A stretch of 64,000 nt of DNA from an uncultured Thermomicrobiaceae bacterium. GTDB taxonomy: Bacteria > Chloroflexota > Chloroflexia > Thermomicrobiales > Thermomicrobiaceae. Positions within the stretch are counted from its first letter, which is position 1. Every line of letters starts with the position of its first letter. The notes beneath the pieces are model-generated. The model saw only the letters and a list, made by a program, of their open reading frames with translations, was not told the origin of the DNA and ran no database searches. The DNA lies in NCBI GenBank assembly GCA_938082375.1, contig CALKCJ010000021.1, positions 1 through 64,000 of the forward strand. Direction: 5' to 3'. Made by a program: the position numbers and the translations under genes. This document shows, piece after piece, positions 57,164 through 64,000 of this stretch.

Positions 57164-57370
57164 ACCCGGATCCTTTCCGCCCAACTTCCCTCTCGATCGG
57201 GGCGATTGTACCAGCCCCGACCCGGCGCGGAACCCGCGACGTCCCAAGCGATGGCCGTGCAGTCGTGGCCGCACGATGCCCAGCGAGCACCTGGCAGTGA
57301 GCTCCTACCAGGTGCTGGCCACGTGCGCTATCGTTGAACGGATCTACCCCAGCAGGGGGGAGTGAGTACT

Positions 57371-58378
57371 ATGCTCGCCCGGCTCACCGAACTCGCGGCC
57401 GACAGCCTCCGGCTCGACTACCCCGACATCGAGCGGGTCCGCATCTTGGATCTCGAAGAGATGGGAAAGCGGGGCAGCGCTCCACTGTGGAGCGTCCGGC
57501 TCACCTGGCTGGCCGGTCGAGTCCAGCATCTCGGCACATACGTCGTCCGGGCGATACCGGGCCCAGTCGACCCGGCTCGCCTGTCTGAACTCGGGCACCG
57601 GCTGAGCCAGGCCGGCATCCCGGTGCCGGCACTGGTCGGTGTTTCGGCAGACCAGACCGAAAGCTTGCTCTTGTTCGAGTCTACCCCCGGCCAACCAGCC
57701 GCCTCCGTCCTCGAGCAGGCCCAGATGCGCTGGCAGGTGAGCGCGCTCGCCGTCACGTTGGCGAGCGCGCTGACCCGCCTCCACCGGCTCGACTGGACTG
57801 GCATCGCCCCCTGGCTCGCTGATCCGGGTACGCCACCTGAAGAGACGATCGACGAGCAGGTCGACGATCTGCTGGACAGGCTCACGACCCGAGCCGCGCG
57901 CCTGCCGACCACCTGGCGCCAAGCGCTCGACCGGGCACTGGCCTGGCTCGACCTCCGGAGGCCGGTGGCGGCGTCGCTCTGCCTCTGCCACGGCGACTTC
58001 AGCCCCGACACGGTCTTTCTGGATCAAGACGAAGTGAGCGGCTTGTACGGATGGGAACGCATGCATGTCTCCGATCCCGCCACCGACCTGGCTCTGTTGC
58101 CCTACCAGACGCGCCAGCTTGGCCTGTCGCCTGACGACGCCGACCTCTTCTTACAGACGCTGCTGGCCAGTTACCTCCAACTCTCGCCGCACTCGCTCCA
58201 GAACTTGCCCTTCTACCTGGTCGCTCGGCTGACTGCGCGTACGCTCGACGCAGCCGAAGGGGCCTTAGCCTGGCGCTCCTCCGCGACACTCGACGCCGTG
58301 CCCCAGGTTACGGAGCACCTCACGGCACTGCAGCGGGCGATGGAGCTCGCCCACCTCGCCCCCTGGCGGGCCGGCTGA
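57371..58378 (+). CDS. APH-fold phosphotransferase-like protein with altered metal site
   Basis: A 335-residue member of the aminoglycoside phosphotransferase/choline kinase superfamily. ATG 57371 lies nine bases after AGGGGGGAG, and GTG 57362 is the alternative. The catalytic loop is LCHGDFSPDTVFLD, keeping the catalytic Asp of HGD but with Asp where the Mg2+-binding Asn normally is. The next motif, normally IDWE or VIDF with a Mg2+-binding Asp, reads GLYGWERMHVSDPATDLA, so that Asp is Gly. The N-lobe Lys region is not obvious. The activity is therefore doubtful, and it may be a pseudokinase or a binding protein. The true substrate is unknown. Confidence 0.75.
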   Translation: MLARLTELAADSLRLDYPDIERVRILDLEEMGKRGSAPLWSVRLTWLAGRVQHLGTYVVRAIPGPVDPARLSELGHRLSQAGIPVPALVGVSADQTESLLLFESTPGQPAASVLEQAQMRWQVSALAVTLASALTRLHRLDWTGIAPWLADPGTPPEETIDEQVDDLLDRLTTRAARLPTTWRQALDRALAWLDLRRPVAASLCLCHGDFSPDTVFLDQDEVSGLYGWERMHVSDPATDLALLPYQTRQLGLSPDDADLFLQTLLASYLQLSPHSLQNLPFYLVARLTARTLDAAEGALAWRSSATLDAVPQVTEHLTALQRAMELAHLAPWRAG

Positions 58379-58476
58379 CCGGTGTGCTAGCGTACTTGAA
58401 CGTGCATGGTGCTGCCCCAGAGGTGAGGTGCCGCGTGTCCTGGCTACCCTCGGGATCGACGCCGTGGCACGAAAGC

Positions 58477-59497
58477 ATGACGAGGCACTCCGCTCTCTTG
58501 CTGCTCGTCGTCATCCTCACCGCGTGTGGCACCGGAAAACCGGTGACTCCCCCGGCAACGGCGCTACTGTCCACCCGGGCAACGGCGACACCTCCCTTGC
58601 CGGCACCCTCACCGACGAGGACAGCTCCGCTCCCGACGGCGACCGCGACGCCGCCCATGCCCACTTCCACCCAGCCGCTCCCGACCCCGACTCCAACGAG
58701 AGGCCTGCTTGCGGAGCCGCGCTGGAGCCTGGGTACTCCAGCTCCTCCGCGACGGCGACGTTCTCGCCAACGGAAGCAACACCGACGAACTCGCCCCCTA
58801 CCAGGACGAAGTCGAACTCGAGCCTGACCGGTACCGGCTGAAAGCACTCGTCAGCGACGGAGCGCATACCGCCGAGCTGTCGATCGGCGATCCCCTTCCC
58901 ATTGCACTCTTCCACCACGTGGAAATCGACGGCGTCCAGGATCTGGACAGCGACGGGTGGCCGGAGGCGATCGTGCTCGACTTCACTGGCGGCGCGCACT
59001 GCTGCTTCAACTACCATATCTTCGCAAGTGAGCCCAACCGCGTCCGCGAACTCGACGCTCTTACCCTCGGCAACGGTAGCATCCAGCGGGTCGAGGATCT
59101 GGATGGCGACGGGCTCTCCGAGATCGTGGCTAGCGACGACCGGCTGGCCCTCGTCGCCGGCCTCGCGATGGCGACCGCGCCGTTCTTGCCCATTGTGCTC
59201 TGCCAGCCGCAGGAGGGCGTGTTCAGAGACTGTACGACCCGCTTCCCGGCGCTGGTCGAAGAGTCTGCTGCGTACTACGAACCGGAGATGACGCGCGCGG
59301 AGAGCGACCAGACCTCGCGGCTCGCAGCGGCGATCGGAGTGTACGCGCACTACGCCCGGCTCGGTCGCGAGCAGGACGGCCTGTACTGGATCGCATCGCG
59401 CTATCTCGAGTGCCTGCGCTTCGTCGAGCAGCACCGGGCCGAGATCGACGCGCGGCTGCGCGAAAGCTGTCCGGTGCACCTGGGAACCAGCCCCTGA
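58477..59497 (+). pseudogene. Lipoprotein with FG-GAP/VCBS-like segments, frameshifted
   Basis: The start gives a lipoprotein signal, HSALLLLVVILTACGTG, with the lipobox Cys, then a Pro/Thr/Ala-rich linker. That frame turns into basic nonsense after about 58727. The next frame continues as AWVLQLLRDGDVLANGSNTDE and runs to the stop at 59497. Removing one base near 58724-58727 joins them. The mature part has two acidic turns, DLDSDGWPEAIVLDF and DLDGDGLSEIVASDD, typical of calcium-binding FG-GAP or VCBS repeats, plus a HCCFNYH Cys pair. It would be a surface lipoprotein. An upstream GTG at 58435 is an alternative start. Confidence 0.75.
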
Positions 59498-59517
59498 CTG
59501 AAGCGTCAGGGGCTGGT
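59486..59517. terminator. Perfect 13-bp hairpin at the end of the lipoprotein gene
   Basis: ACCAGCCCCTGAC (59486-59498) pairs with GTCAGGGGCTGGT (59505-59517) over TGAAGC. It contains the lipoprotein stop codon and lies 29 bases before the end of the convergent DAHP synthase gene. Confidence 0.75.
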
Positions 59518-59545
59518 ACCGCACGTGAGGATGCCACAGAGAGAG

Positions 59546-60571
59546 TCAAATGCCGGTCAGGACGTCGGCCGTCACCGCGGTGAGCGCGCGCACGCGGCGC
59601 ACCAGATCGGCGAGCGTCTCCGGCGTGATCGTCTGGCGGCCGTCGACCAGAGCGCGCTCCGGTTCAGGGTGAACCTCGATGATCAGCCCGTGCGCGCCAG
59701 CGGCGATGGCAGCAAGCGACATCGGCGGCACGAGCTCGCGGCGCCCGGTGCCGTGGCTGGGATCGACAATGACCGGGAGGTGGCTAAGCTGGCGAACGAG
59801 CGGGACAGCGTTCAAGTCGAGGGTGAAGCGAGTCGCCGTGTCGAAGCCGCGCACACCACGCTCGCAGAGCACGACCTGGTCGTTCCCCCCAGCCAGGAGA
59901 TACTCAGCGGAGAGCAGCCACTCGTCGACCGTCGCGGCGAAGCCGCGCTTGAGCAAGACCGGCTTGCCGGTCGCCGCGACGCGGCGGAGCAGTGCGAAGT
60001 TCATCATGTTGCGGCTGCCGATTTGCAGCATATCGGCGTAGTGAGCGACGACCTCCACCTGTTCAGTATCGAGGACTTCGGTCACGACAGGCAGGCCGGT
60101 CGCCTCGCGCGCCTCGGCGAGCAGCTCCAGGCCGATCTCACCGAGTCCCTGGAAACTGTACGGGGAGGTGCGCGGCTTGAATGCACCTCCCCGCAACATC
60201 GAGGCGCCCGCCTGGCGGACCGCTTCGGCGGTACGTAGGAGTTGGTCACGGTCTTCGACGGCACACGGTCCGGCGATGACGACCGGGTCTCCGGCGCCGA
60301 AGGTGACTTGGCCGACCCGAACCACCGTGCCTGCCGGCCGCACCTCGCGGGCAGCGAGCGTGTAGGCCGGTCCAGGTTTAACCACCTGCTCCACACCGGG
60401 CTGCCGGCTGAGCCAAGCCGGTAAATCCTCTTCGATCGGTTTTCCGTTCAGGCCGATGACCGGCTGGCCACCCCCAGCGAGGGCCAGCACATCGTAGCCG
60501 CGCTCACGCAGCAGGTGGACAATCTGTTCCCGCTGCCGGTCATCCGCCGCCGGGCTCATCCGCACGATCAT
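59546..60571 (-). CDS. aroF: 3-deoxy-D-arabino-heptulosonate 7-phosphate synthase
   Basis: A 341-residue type I-beta DAHP synthase, condensing phosphoenolpyruvate and erythrose 4-phosphate at the head of the shikimate pathway. ATG 60571 follows GGAAAGGGG. Residues 1-65 form a ferredoxin/ACT-like regulatory domain as in the Thermotoga enzyme, where Tyr and Phe inhibit. The barrel starts at [14 protein letters not shown] and contains [33 protein letters not shown] and [13 protein letters not shown], with metal and substrate residues in place. Upstream stands an aromatic leader peptide and terminator (60628-60782), so the gene is probably controlled by both attenuation and feedback. Confidence 0.95.
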   Translation of the reverse strand: MIVRMSPAADDRQREQIVHLLRERGYDVLALAGGGQPVIGLNGKPIEEDLPAWLSRQPGVEQVVKPGPAYTLAAREVRPAGTVVRVGQVTFGAGDPVVIAGPCAVEDRDQLLRTAEAVRQAGASMLRGGAFKPRTSPYSFQGLGEIGLELLAEAREATGLPVVTEVLDTEQVEVVAHYADMLQIGSRNMMNFALLRRVAATGKPVLLKRGFAATVDEWLLSAEYLLAGGNDQVVLCERGVRGFDTATRFTLDLNAVPLVRQLSHLPVIVDPSHGTGRRELVPPMSLAAIAAGAHGLIIEVHPEPERALVDGRQTITPETLADLVRRVRALTAVTADVLTGI

Positions 60572-60627
60572 CGCGCCGCCCCTTTCCACCGCGCCAGCCA
60601 CCCGATCCCTCCGCCGCGCTTTCCTCG

Positions 60628-60659
60628 AAACAAAAGAGCAGAGGCCGAAACCTCTGCTC
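60628..60659 (-). terminator. Intrinsic terminator of the aroF attenuator
   Basis: On the minus strand GAGCAGAGG (60659-60651), loop TTTCGG and CCTCTGCTC (60644-60636) form a 9-bp stem followed by TTTTGTTT. It lies between the leader peptide and aroF, exactly where an attenuator terminator belongs. Confidence 0.85.
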
Positions 60660-60689
60660 GCCGACGTTGCTGGTTTATGGGCTACGCGA

Positions 60690-60782
60690 TCAGCCGCTCA
60701 ACACCTCGCGGCCCACCAGCAACGCCGGCGGGCTAAAGTAATACGCAAACCAGTACTGGTGTCGAGCAGCCATCGCTTCCAT
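60690..60782 (-). CDS. Aromatic leader peptide of aroF
   Basis: A 30-codon frame starting at ATG 60782 and stopping at TGA 60690. Residues 10-16 read YWFAYYF: three Tyr, one Trp and two Phe in seven residues, a composition hard to obtain by chance. It lies between a strong promoter and a terminator followed by the DAHP synthase gene. In ribosome-mediated attenuation a shortage of charged tRNA for any of these residues stalls the ribosome and prevents the terminator from forming. A paired segment, CGTTGCTGG within the leader (60724-60716) and CCAGCAACG after it (60673-60665), flanks the stop codon and can form the usual protector stem. No ribosome site was clear. The peptide itself needs no function. 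Confidence 0.85.
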   Translation of the reverse strand: MEAMAARHQYWFAYYFSPPALLVGREVLSG

Positions 60783-60791
60783 ACCGCTCTT

Positions 60792-60820
60792 AGCATAGCC
60801 GCCTGTTCCCACGCTGTCAA
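60792..60820 (-). promoter_or_regulatory. Promoter of the aroF leader
   Basis: On the minus strand TTGACA (60820-60815) and TATGCT (60797-60792) are exactly 17 bases apart, a near-consensus vegetative promoter ending ten bases before the leader's start codon. Confidence 0.8.
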
Positions 60821-60879
60821 GAGACAGTGATCTGAAGGCCGATCAGCCCCGTACGTCCACCGTGTTCGCATCGTCCGCG

Positions 60880-61160
60880 ACCAACGTGCGGGCGTGACAG
60901 CATGCGCTCGACTCTCCGGTCACGGCCAGTTTGCCCCATGACATGAGCGGGCGTAAGCTGAATGGAGGACGCACCCTGCTGGTAACGGGAGGGAGCGACG
61001 AGCTTCAGCAGAGAGCGGAACCAACCCGGGCGAAACGCTCGGCATGCGGGTAGGGAAGGTGCTCCACGGCGAAGCGAAGAGGCATTACCTGGCCGGAACC
61101 AGTGGCCTCGACGAGACCGCAGCGCTGCACAGCAGTTGACCTGCGCTGGCACGAGCGTCC
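60880..61160. ncRNA. Candidate structured non-coding RNA
   Basis: About 280 bases, with no plausible gene on either strand, hold successive short helices. CGTGAC 60893-60898 pairs with GTCACG 60919-60924, GCTGAA 60957-60962 with TTCAGC 61004-61009, ACCCG 61024-61028 with CGGGT 61047-61051, GAGGC 61079-61083 with GCCTC 61105-61109 (enclosing CTGG/CCAG), and CAGCGC 61120-61125 with GCGCTG 61143-61148. The style recalls group II intron domains or transposon-associated guide RNAs, but no core motif or partner gene was identified. The strand is undecided. The 60821-60880 and 61160-61216 flanks hold nothing recognisable. Confidence 0.4.
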
Positions 61161-61216
61161 GCCGCCTTTCCCGCGCGCGGCCGTTGATCTCCTAACGACG
61201 GCTACGGGAGAGGGTG

Positions 61217-62062
61217 ATGACGGGCATTGAGCTCTTCGTCTTCATACTCTTAGTCGTTTCCTTTACGGCTGGCCTACTCGGCTCGCTGATCGGGTTGGGC
61301 GGAGGCATTCTGATCGTTCCGCTCCTGACTTTGGTGTTCCGGCTCGACATCCACCTGGCGGTTGGCGCGAGCATCGTCTCGATCATCGCAACCTCCAGCG
61401 GCGCGGCCGCCGCCTACGTGCGGGACCACCTGACCAATGTGCGTGCCGGCATCTTCCTCGAGCTGGCGACGAGCACCGGCGCTGTGCTCGGGGCGCTGCT
61501 CATTCCGTTCCTGCCTGGCCGTGCTCTATTTCTCCTGTTCGCCGCGTTTCTCCTGCTGTCGCTCCTACCGATGCTCCGCCGGCTCGGAGAAGAGATTCCG
61601 AGTGGGGTGCGACCCGACTGGCTGGCCCGTCGGCTACACCTCGGCGGTGCCTATCCCGACCGGGTGCTGGGGCGGGTGGTCGCCTACGAAGTGACGCGTG
61701 TCCCAGTGGGTTTCGCTATGATGTTCGTCGCTGGTATGGCTTCGGCGCTGTTGGGACTGGGTGCAGGTGCGCTCAAGGTGCTCGCGATGGACTGGGGAAT
61801 GCGGATGCCGATGAAGGTTTCGACCGCCACCAGCAACTTCATGATCGGGGTGACGGCCGCGGCCAGTGCTGGCATTTATTTCTGGCGTGGGGATGTCGTG
61901 CCCGAAATCGCCACTCCGGTGATGCTTGGGGTCCTGACTGGCTCCATGGTCGGGGCACAGCTCCTCTTGCGCCTGACCAACCGGCGCGTCCGCCAGCTCT
62001 TTATTCCGATCTTACTAGTGATCGCGGTGCAGATGCTGTTGCGTGGCATAGGAGTGTGGTGA
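61217..62062 (+). CDS. TauE/SafE-family membrane transporter
   Basis: A 281-residue permease with about eight helices. The two half-repeats show the family motif: LGSLIGLGGGILIVPLL near residue 25 and ALLGLGAGALKVLAMDWGMRMPMKVSTATS near 185. Start at ATG 61217 with GGGAGAGG upstream; GTG 61214 is adjacent. Members export sulfite, sulfoacetate or other organic anions. A DUF1634 gene follows after one base and a second DUF1634/TauE pair lies downstream, so the cluster probably forms one transport unit or two. Confidence 0.88.
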   Translation: MTGIELFVFILLVVSFTAGLLGSLIGLGGGILIVPLLTLVFRLDIHLAVGASIVSIIATSSGAAAAYVRDHLTNVRAGIFLELATSTGAVLGALLIPFLPGRALFLLFAAFLLLSLLPMLRRLGEEIPSGVRPDWLARRLHLGGAYPDRVLGRVVAYEVTRVPVGFAMMFVAGMASALLGLGAGALKVLAMDWGMRMPMKVSTATSNFMIGVTAAASAGIYFWRGDVVPEIATPVMLGVLTGSMVGAQLLLRLTNRRVRQLFIPILLVIAVQMLLRGIGVW

Positions 62063-62063
62063 C

Positions 62064-62498
62064 ATGCGCGGGCCAACGGCGGGCACGGAGACACCGACCA
62101 GGCCGGCCCTCTCGCCAGCGCAGGAGCGGATCGATCTCCTGATCAGCCGAGTGCTCCGCTCGGGGGTACTGCTGGCCGCGGTGATCGGCCTCATCGGGCT
62201 AATCCTCTTCTTCGTCCGGGAGCCACTGCCCGGCGAGCCACAGACACTGCAAGAGCTCCTGCACATGCGTCCTGAGACACTGGCAACGAGCCCGGCGTCG
62301 CTCGTCTCAGGTGCGCTCGCCGGCCAGCCCGAGGATATCATGCGGGTCGGCCTGCTGATCTTGATCCTTACGCCGACGGCACGCGTCGCACTGACACTGA
62401 TCCTGTTTGTCCTCGAGCGCGACCTCGCCTTTGTGGCCATCGCGGCAGTCGTACTGCTGATCCTCCTTGGCGGGCTGGCCGGCCTGGTCGGTGGATGA
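62064..62498 (+). CDS. DUF1634 membrane protein
   Basis: 144 residues with three helices (about 34-52, 92-112 and 120-141). SRVLRSGVLLAAVIGLIGL followed by RPETLATSPASLVSGALAGQPEDIMRVGLLILILTPTARVA is the DUF1634 pattern. These genes nearly always accompany TauE/SafE genes and are thought to assist the transporter. The frame begins one base after the TauE stop, so the pair is co-translated. Confidence 0.85.
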   Translation: MRGPTAGTETPTRPALSPAQERIDLLISRVLRSGVLLAAVIGLIGLILFFVREPLPGEPQTLQELLHMRPETLATSPASLVSGALAGQPEDIMRVGLLILILTPTARVALTLILFVLERDLAFVAIAAVVLLILLGGLAGLVGG

Positions 62499-62534
62499 GA
62501 GCTGGACTCGTCGGCGAGTGACTGATACACCGGT

Positions 62535-62556
62535 GAGCTGCGCCCGGGCGCAGCTC
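62535..62556. terminator. 22-base perfect palindrome after DUF1634
   Basis: GAGCTGCGCCC (62535-62545) is followed directly by its reverse complement GGGCGCAGCTC (62546-62556). A hairpin with an 8 to 9-bp stem, 37 bases past the gene. The remaining stretch to 62832 holds no supported gene. Confidence 0.55.
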
Positions 62557-62832
62557 TCGTGGGCCGATGAGTTGTCTGGCCGGCCGTGGCGTGGGACACG
62601 TACTGGGTCGAGATGGTGCATCTGCTGCGTGACGTCCACCGGGTGGAAGTATGCAGCCCGGGCAGGGCGCGGTACGCTCGAGCACCTGGTGACCCAGCCG
62701 GGCCGTCTTCCAATTGCTCGTTGAGCTGCAAAGGTAGCCACCATTGCTTCCGTACACAGGTCCCGAGTGTTAGGATGGCCTTTACGGTGCCTCGAGGAGG
62801 GGCCCAGGGGATCGCGCGGCAAGGAGAGCGGC

Positions 62833-63243
62833 ATGGAGCAGGTCGAGAGTCAAGGTACTGCAGCCGCCGTAGCGGAGCGGGCTGCGTGCGACGAGGAGGA
62901 GCTTGGGCGCGTCGCCCGGCGAGTCGCCCGTCTCTACCGACTCTGGCTGGCGCTGGTGCTGGCTCTGTTGGCCATCGGCACGGCCCTCGACCTGGTCGAG
63001 GATGGACGAATGAAGACTGAGGCGGTGTCACTCACCCGGCTCCCAGCGGCGCTGGCTGAGGCCGATCCAGCAGCATTCGAGAGCCTGGCACTGCTCACGG
63101 TCACCTTCGGGCCGGTGCTTGGGGTTGCCTTCGTGCTCATCGCTTGCGCGCGGCGTGGCGACCGGCGCACCGTCGCGCTGGCGGCGATCGTCCTCCTCAT
63201 CGTGGCCGCCCTCCCGGTTACGCGCTCACTACGGGGCAGTTGA
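62833..63243 (+). CDS. Second DUF1634-like membrane protein
   Basis: 136 residues from ATG 62833, well placed behind AAGGAGAG. Three helices lie at about 36-52, 81-101 and 111-130. LALLTVTFGPVLGVAFVLIACARRGDRRTVALAAIVLLI corresponds to the second and third DUF1634 helices, though similarity is lower than for the copy at 62064. It stands one base before another TauE gene, so the arrangement of the first pair is repeated in reverse order. Confidence 0.7.
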   Translation: MEQVESQGTAAAVAERAACDEEELGRVARRVARLYRLWLALVLALLAIGTALDLVEDGRMKTEAVSLTRLPAALAEADPAAFESLALLTVTFGPVLGVAFVLIACARRGDRRTVALAAIVLLIVAALPVTRSLRGS

Positions 63244-63244
63244 A

Positions 63245-64000
63245 GTGGGTCACTTCACTGAACTCGCCATCCTGGTCGTCGCTGCGCTTTCCGGCACGCT
63301 GGGCGCCATGGTCGGGCTGGGGGGCGGTGTTTTCATGGTGCCGATCTTCTCCGCCTACCTCGGTGTGCCGATCAAGGCCGCGATCGCGGCAAGTGCACTC
63401 GCGGTTATCGTCAACTCGCTCGGAGGCGCTTCGGTCTACTTGGAGCACCGCATGGTCAACCTGCGCCTCGCGCTCGTCCTGCTGATCGCGACGGCGCTTG
63501 GGGCGATCGCTGGCGCACTGCTCGTCGTCGGCGCACCGGTCAACGCGCTGCGTATCGTGTTTGCGTTGGCACTCTATGCCATGATCGTGCTTTTGGGCCT
63601 GCAACGGGCAACCGCCCAGCCGGTCAGCGTTGGGCCGGACTCGTGGGGACTCCGCGGGAGCTTCTTCGACCCCGCTATCGGTAAAGTCGTACGCTACGTG
63701 CCACAGCGGGTCGGTCTGGGCGCGACGCTGAGCGCGGCGGCTGGCGTCCTCTCAGGGCTCCTGGGCGTGGGTGGCGGTTTCATCCAAGTTCCACTCATGA
63801 ACGTGCTGATGCGCGTGCCAGTCAAAGCAGCAGCCGCGACCAGCGCCTTCATGATCGGCGTCACGGTCGTCGGCAGCACGTTGCTGTACTACGCGAACGG
63901 CCTCGTCAACCCGCAGGTCGCGGTGCCAGCGACCTTCGGCGTCTTCCTCGGCTCACAGGCCGGCTCCCGGCTGGCTCGCCGCGTTCAGAGCCGGGTGCTC
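63245..64000 (+). CDS. Second TauE/SafE-family transporter, C-terminus beyond the window
   Basis: 252 codons to the end of the window. GTG 63245 follows the DUF1634-like stop by one base. The first half motif is LGAMVGLGGGVFMVPIF and the second LSGLLGVGGGFIQVPLMNVLMRVPVKAAAATSAFMIG, the complete TauE pattern. It is clearly related to, but different from, the copy at 61217. The remaining part should be a last helix or two. Substrate unknown, probably an anion. Confidence 0.88.
   Translation, partial: MGHFTELAILVVAALSGTLGAMVGLGGGVFMVPIFSAYLGVPIKAAIAASALAVIVNSLGGASVYLEHRMVNLRLALVLLIATALGAIAGALLVVGAPVNALRIVFALALYAMIVLLGLQRATAQPVSVGPDSWGLRGSFFDPAIGKVVRYVPQRVGLGATLSAAAGVLSGLLGVGGGFIQVPLMNVLMRVPVKAAAATSAFMIGVTVVGSTLLYYANGLVNPQVAVPATFGVFLGSQAGSRLARRVQSRVL

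Overview
The window is GC-rich, compactly packed bacterial chromosome with many GTG starts. The gene set points to an aerobic, probably thermophilic member of the Chloroflexota near Thermomicrobia: a Thermus-like ba3 heme-copper oxidase, NDH-2, Rex, SpeH/SpeE, a Thermotoga-type DAHP synthase, an I-E CRISPR-Cas system and a secreted Excalibur protein with LGFP-like repeats. That placement is inference from gene content; no rRNA or tRNA gene was recognised.

Layout. 1-6.7 kb: partial hemW, a divergent MoxR ATPase/VWA pair, a secreted subtilisin and a frameshifted 3-hydroxyisobutyrate dehydrogenase-type gene. 6.8-16.7 kb: a complete type I-E locus (cas3, cse1, cse2, cas7e, cas5e, cas6e, cas1e, cas2e) followed by an array of 11 repeats. 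16.9-22.8 kb: a Mg2+-type P-ATPase, a hypothetical gene and the ba3 oxidase genes. 22.8-31 kb is an accessory-looking stretch: a ribbon-helix-helix regulator with a likely self-operator, a ThDP enzyme, a broken PHP gene, an ArsR/flavoprotein arsenic-type module with a 24-bp palindromic operator, a DUF433/DUF5615 pair whose second gene is broken, and the Excalibur protein. 31.4-41.6 kb: CtaG-like assembly factor, KimA-like permease, Usp, TerC under a yybP-ykoY riboswitch, an FtsX-type permease with an adaptor, and an orphan AAA ATPase. 41.7-51.8 kb is core metabolism: spermidine synthesis, NDH-2, MscS, ParA, GuaB, NadE and Rex. 51.9-64 kb: a CitE-like lyase, DUF429, a glycosyltransferase, an M28 peptidase, an APH-fold protein, a frameshifted lipoprotein, DAHP synthase behind an aromatic attenuator, a structured non-coding stretch, and two TauE/DUF1634 pairs.

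The most informative regulatory find is upstream of the DAHP synthase. A strong promoter, a 30-codon leader peptide with a Tyr-Trp-Phe-Ala-Tyr-Tyr-Phe run and an intrinsic terminator together look like a classic ribosome-mediated attenuator reading all three aromatic amino acids. Others are the Mn2+ riboswitch of terC, matched ArsR sites in front of arsR and a Cys-tailed flavoprotein, inverted GTGCGAGGCG boxes over a ribbon-helix-helix gene's promoter, and a CRISPR spacer whose length and flanking base carry the signature of a one-base slip during acquisition.

Four otherwise recognisable genes carry single-base frameshifts (five lesions in all). Either this genome has a crop of young pseudogenes or the assembly has residual indel errors; the raw reads would decide.
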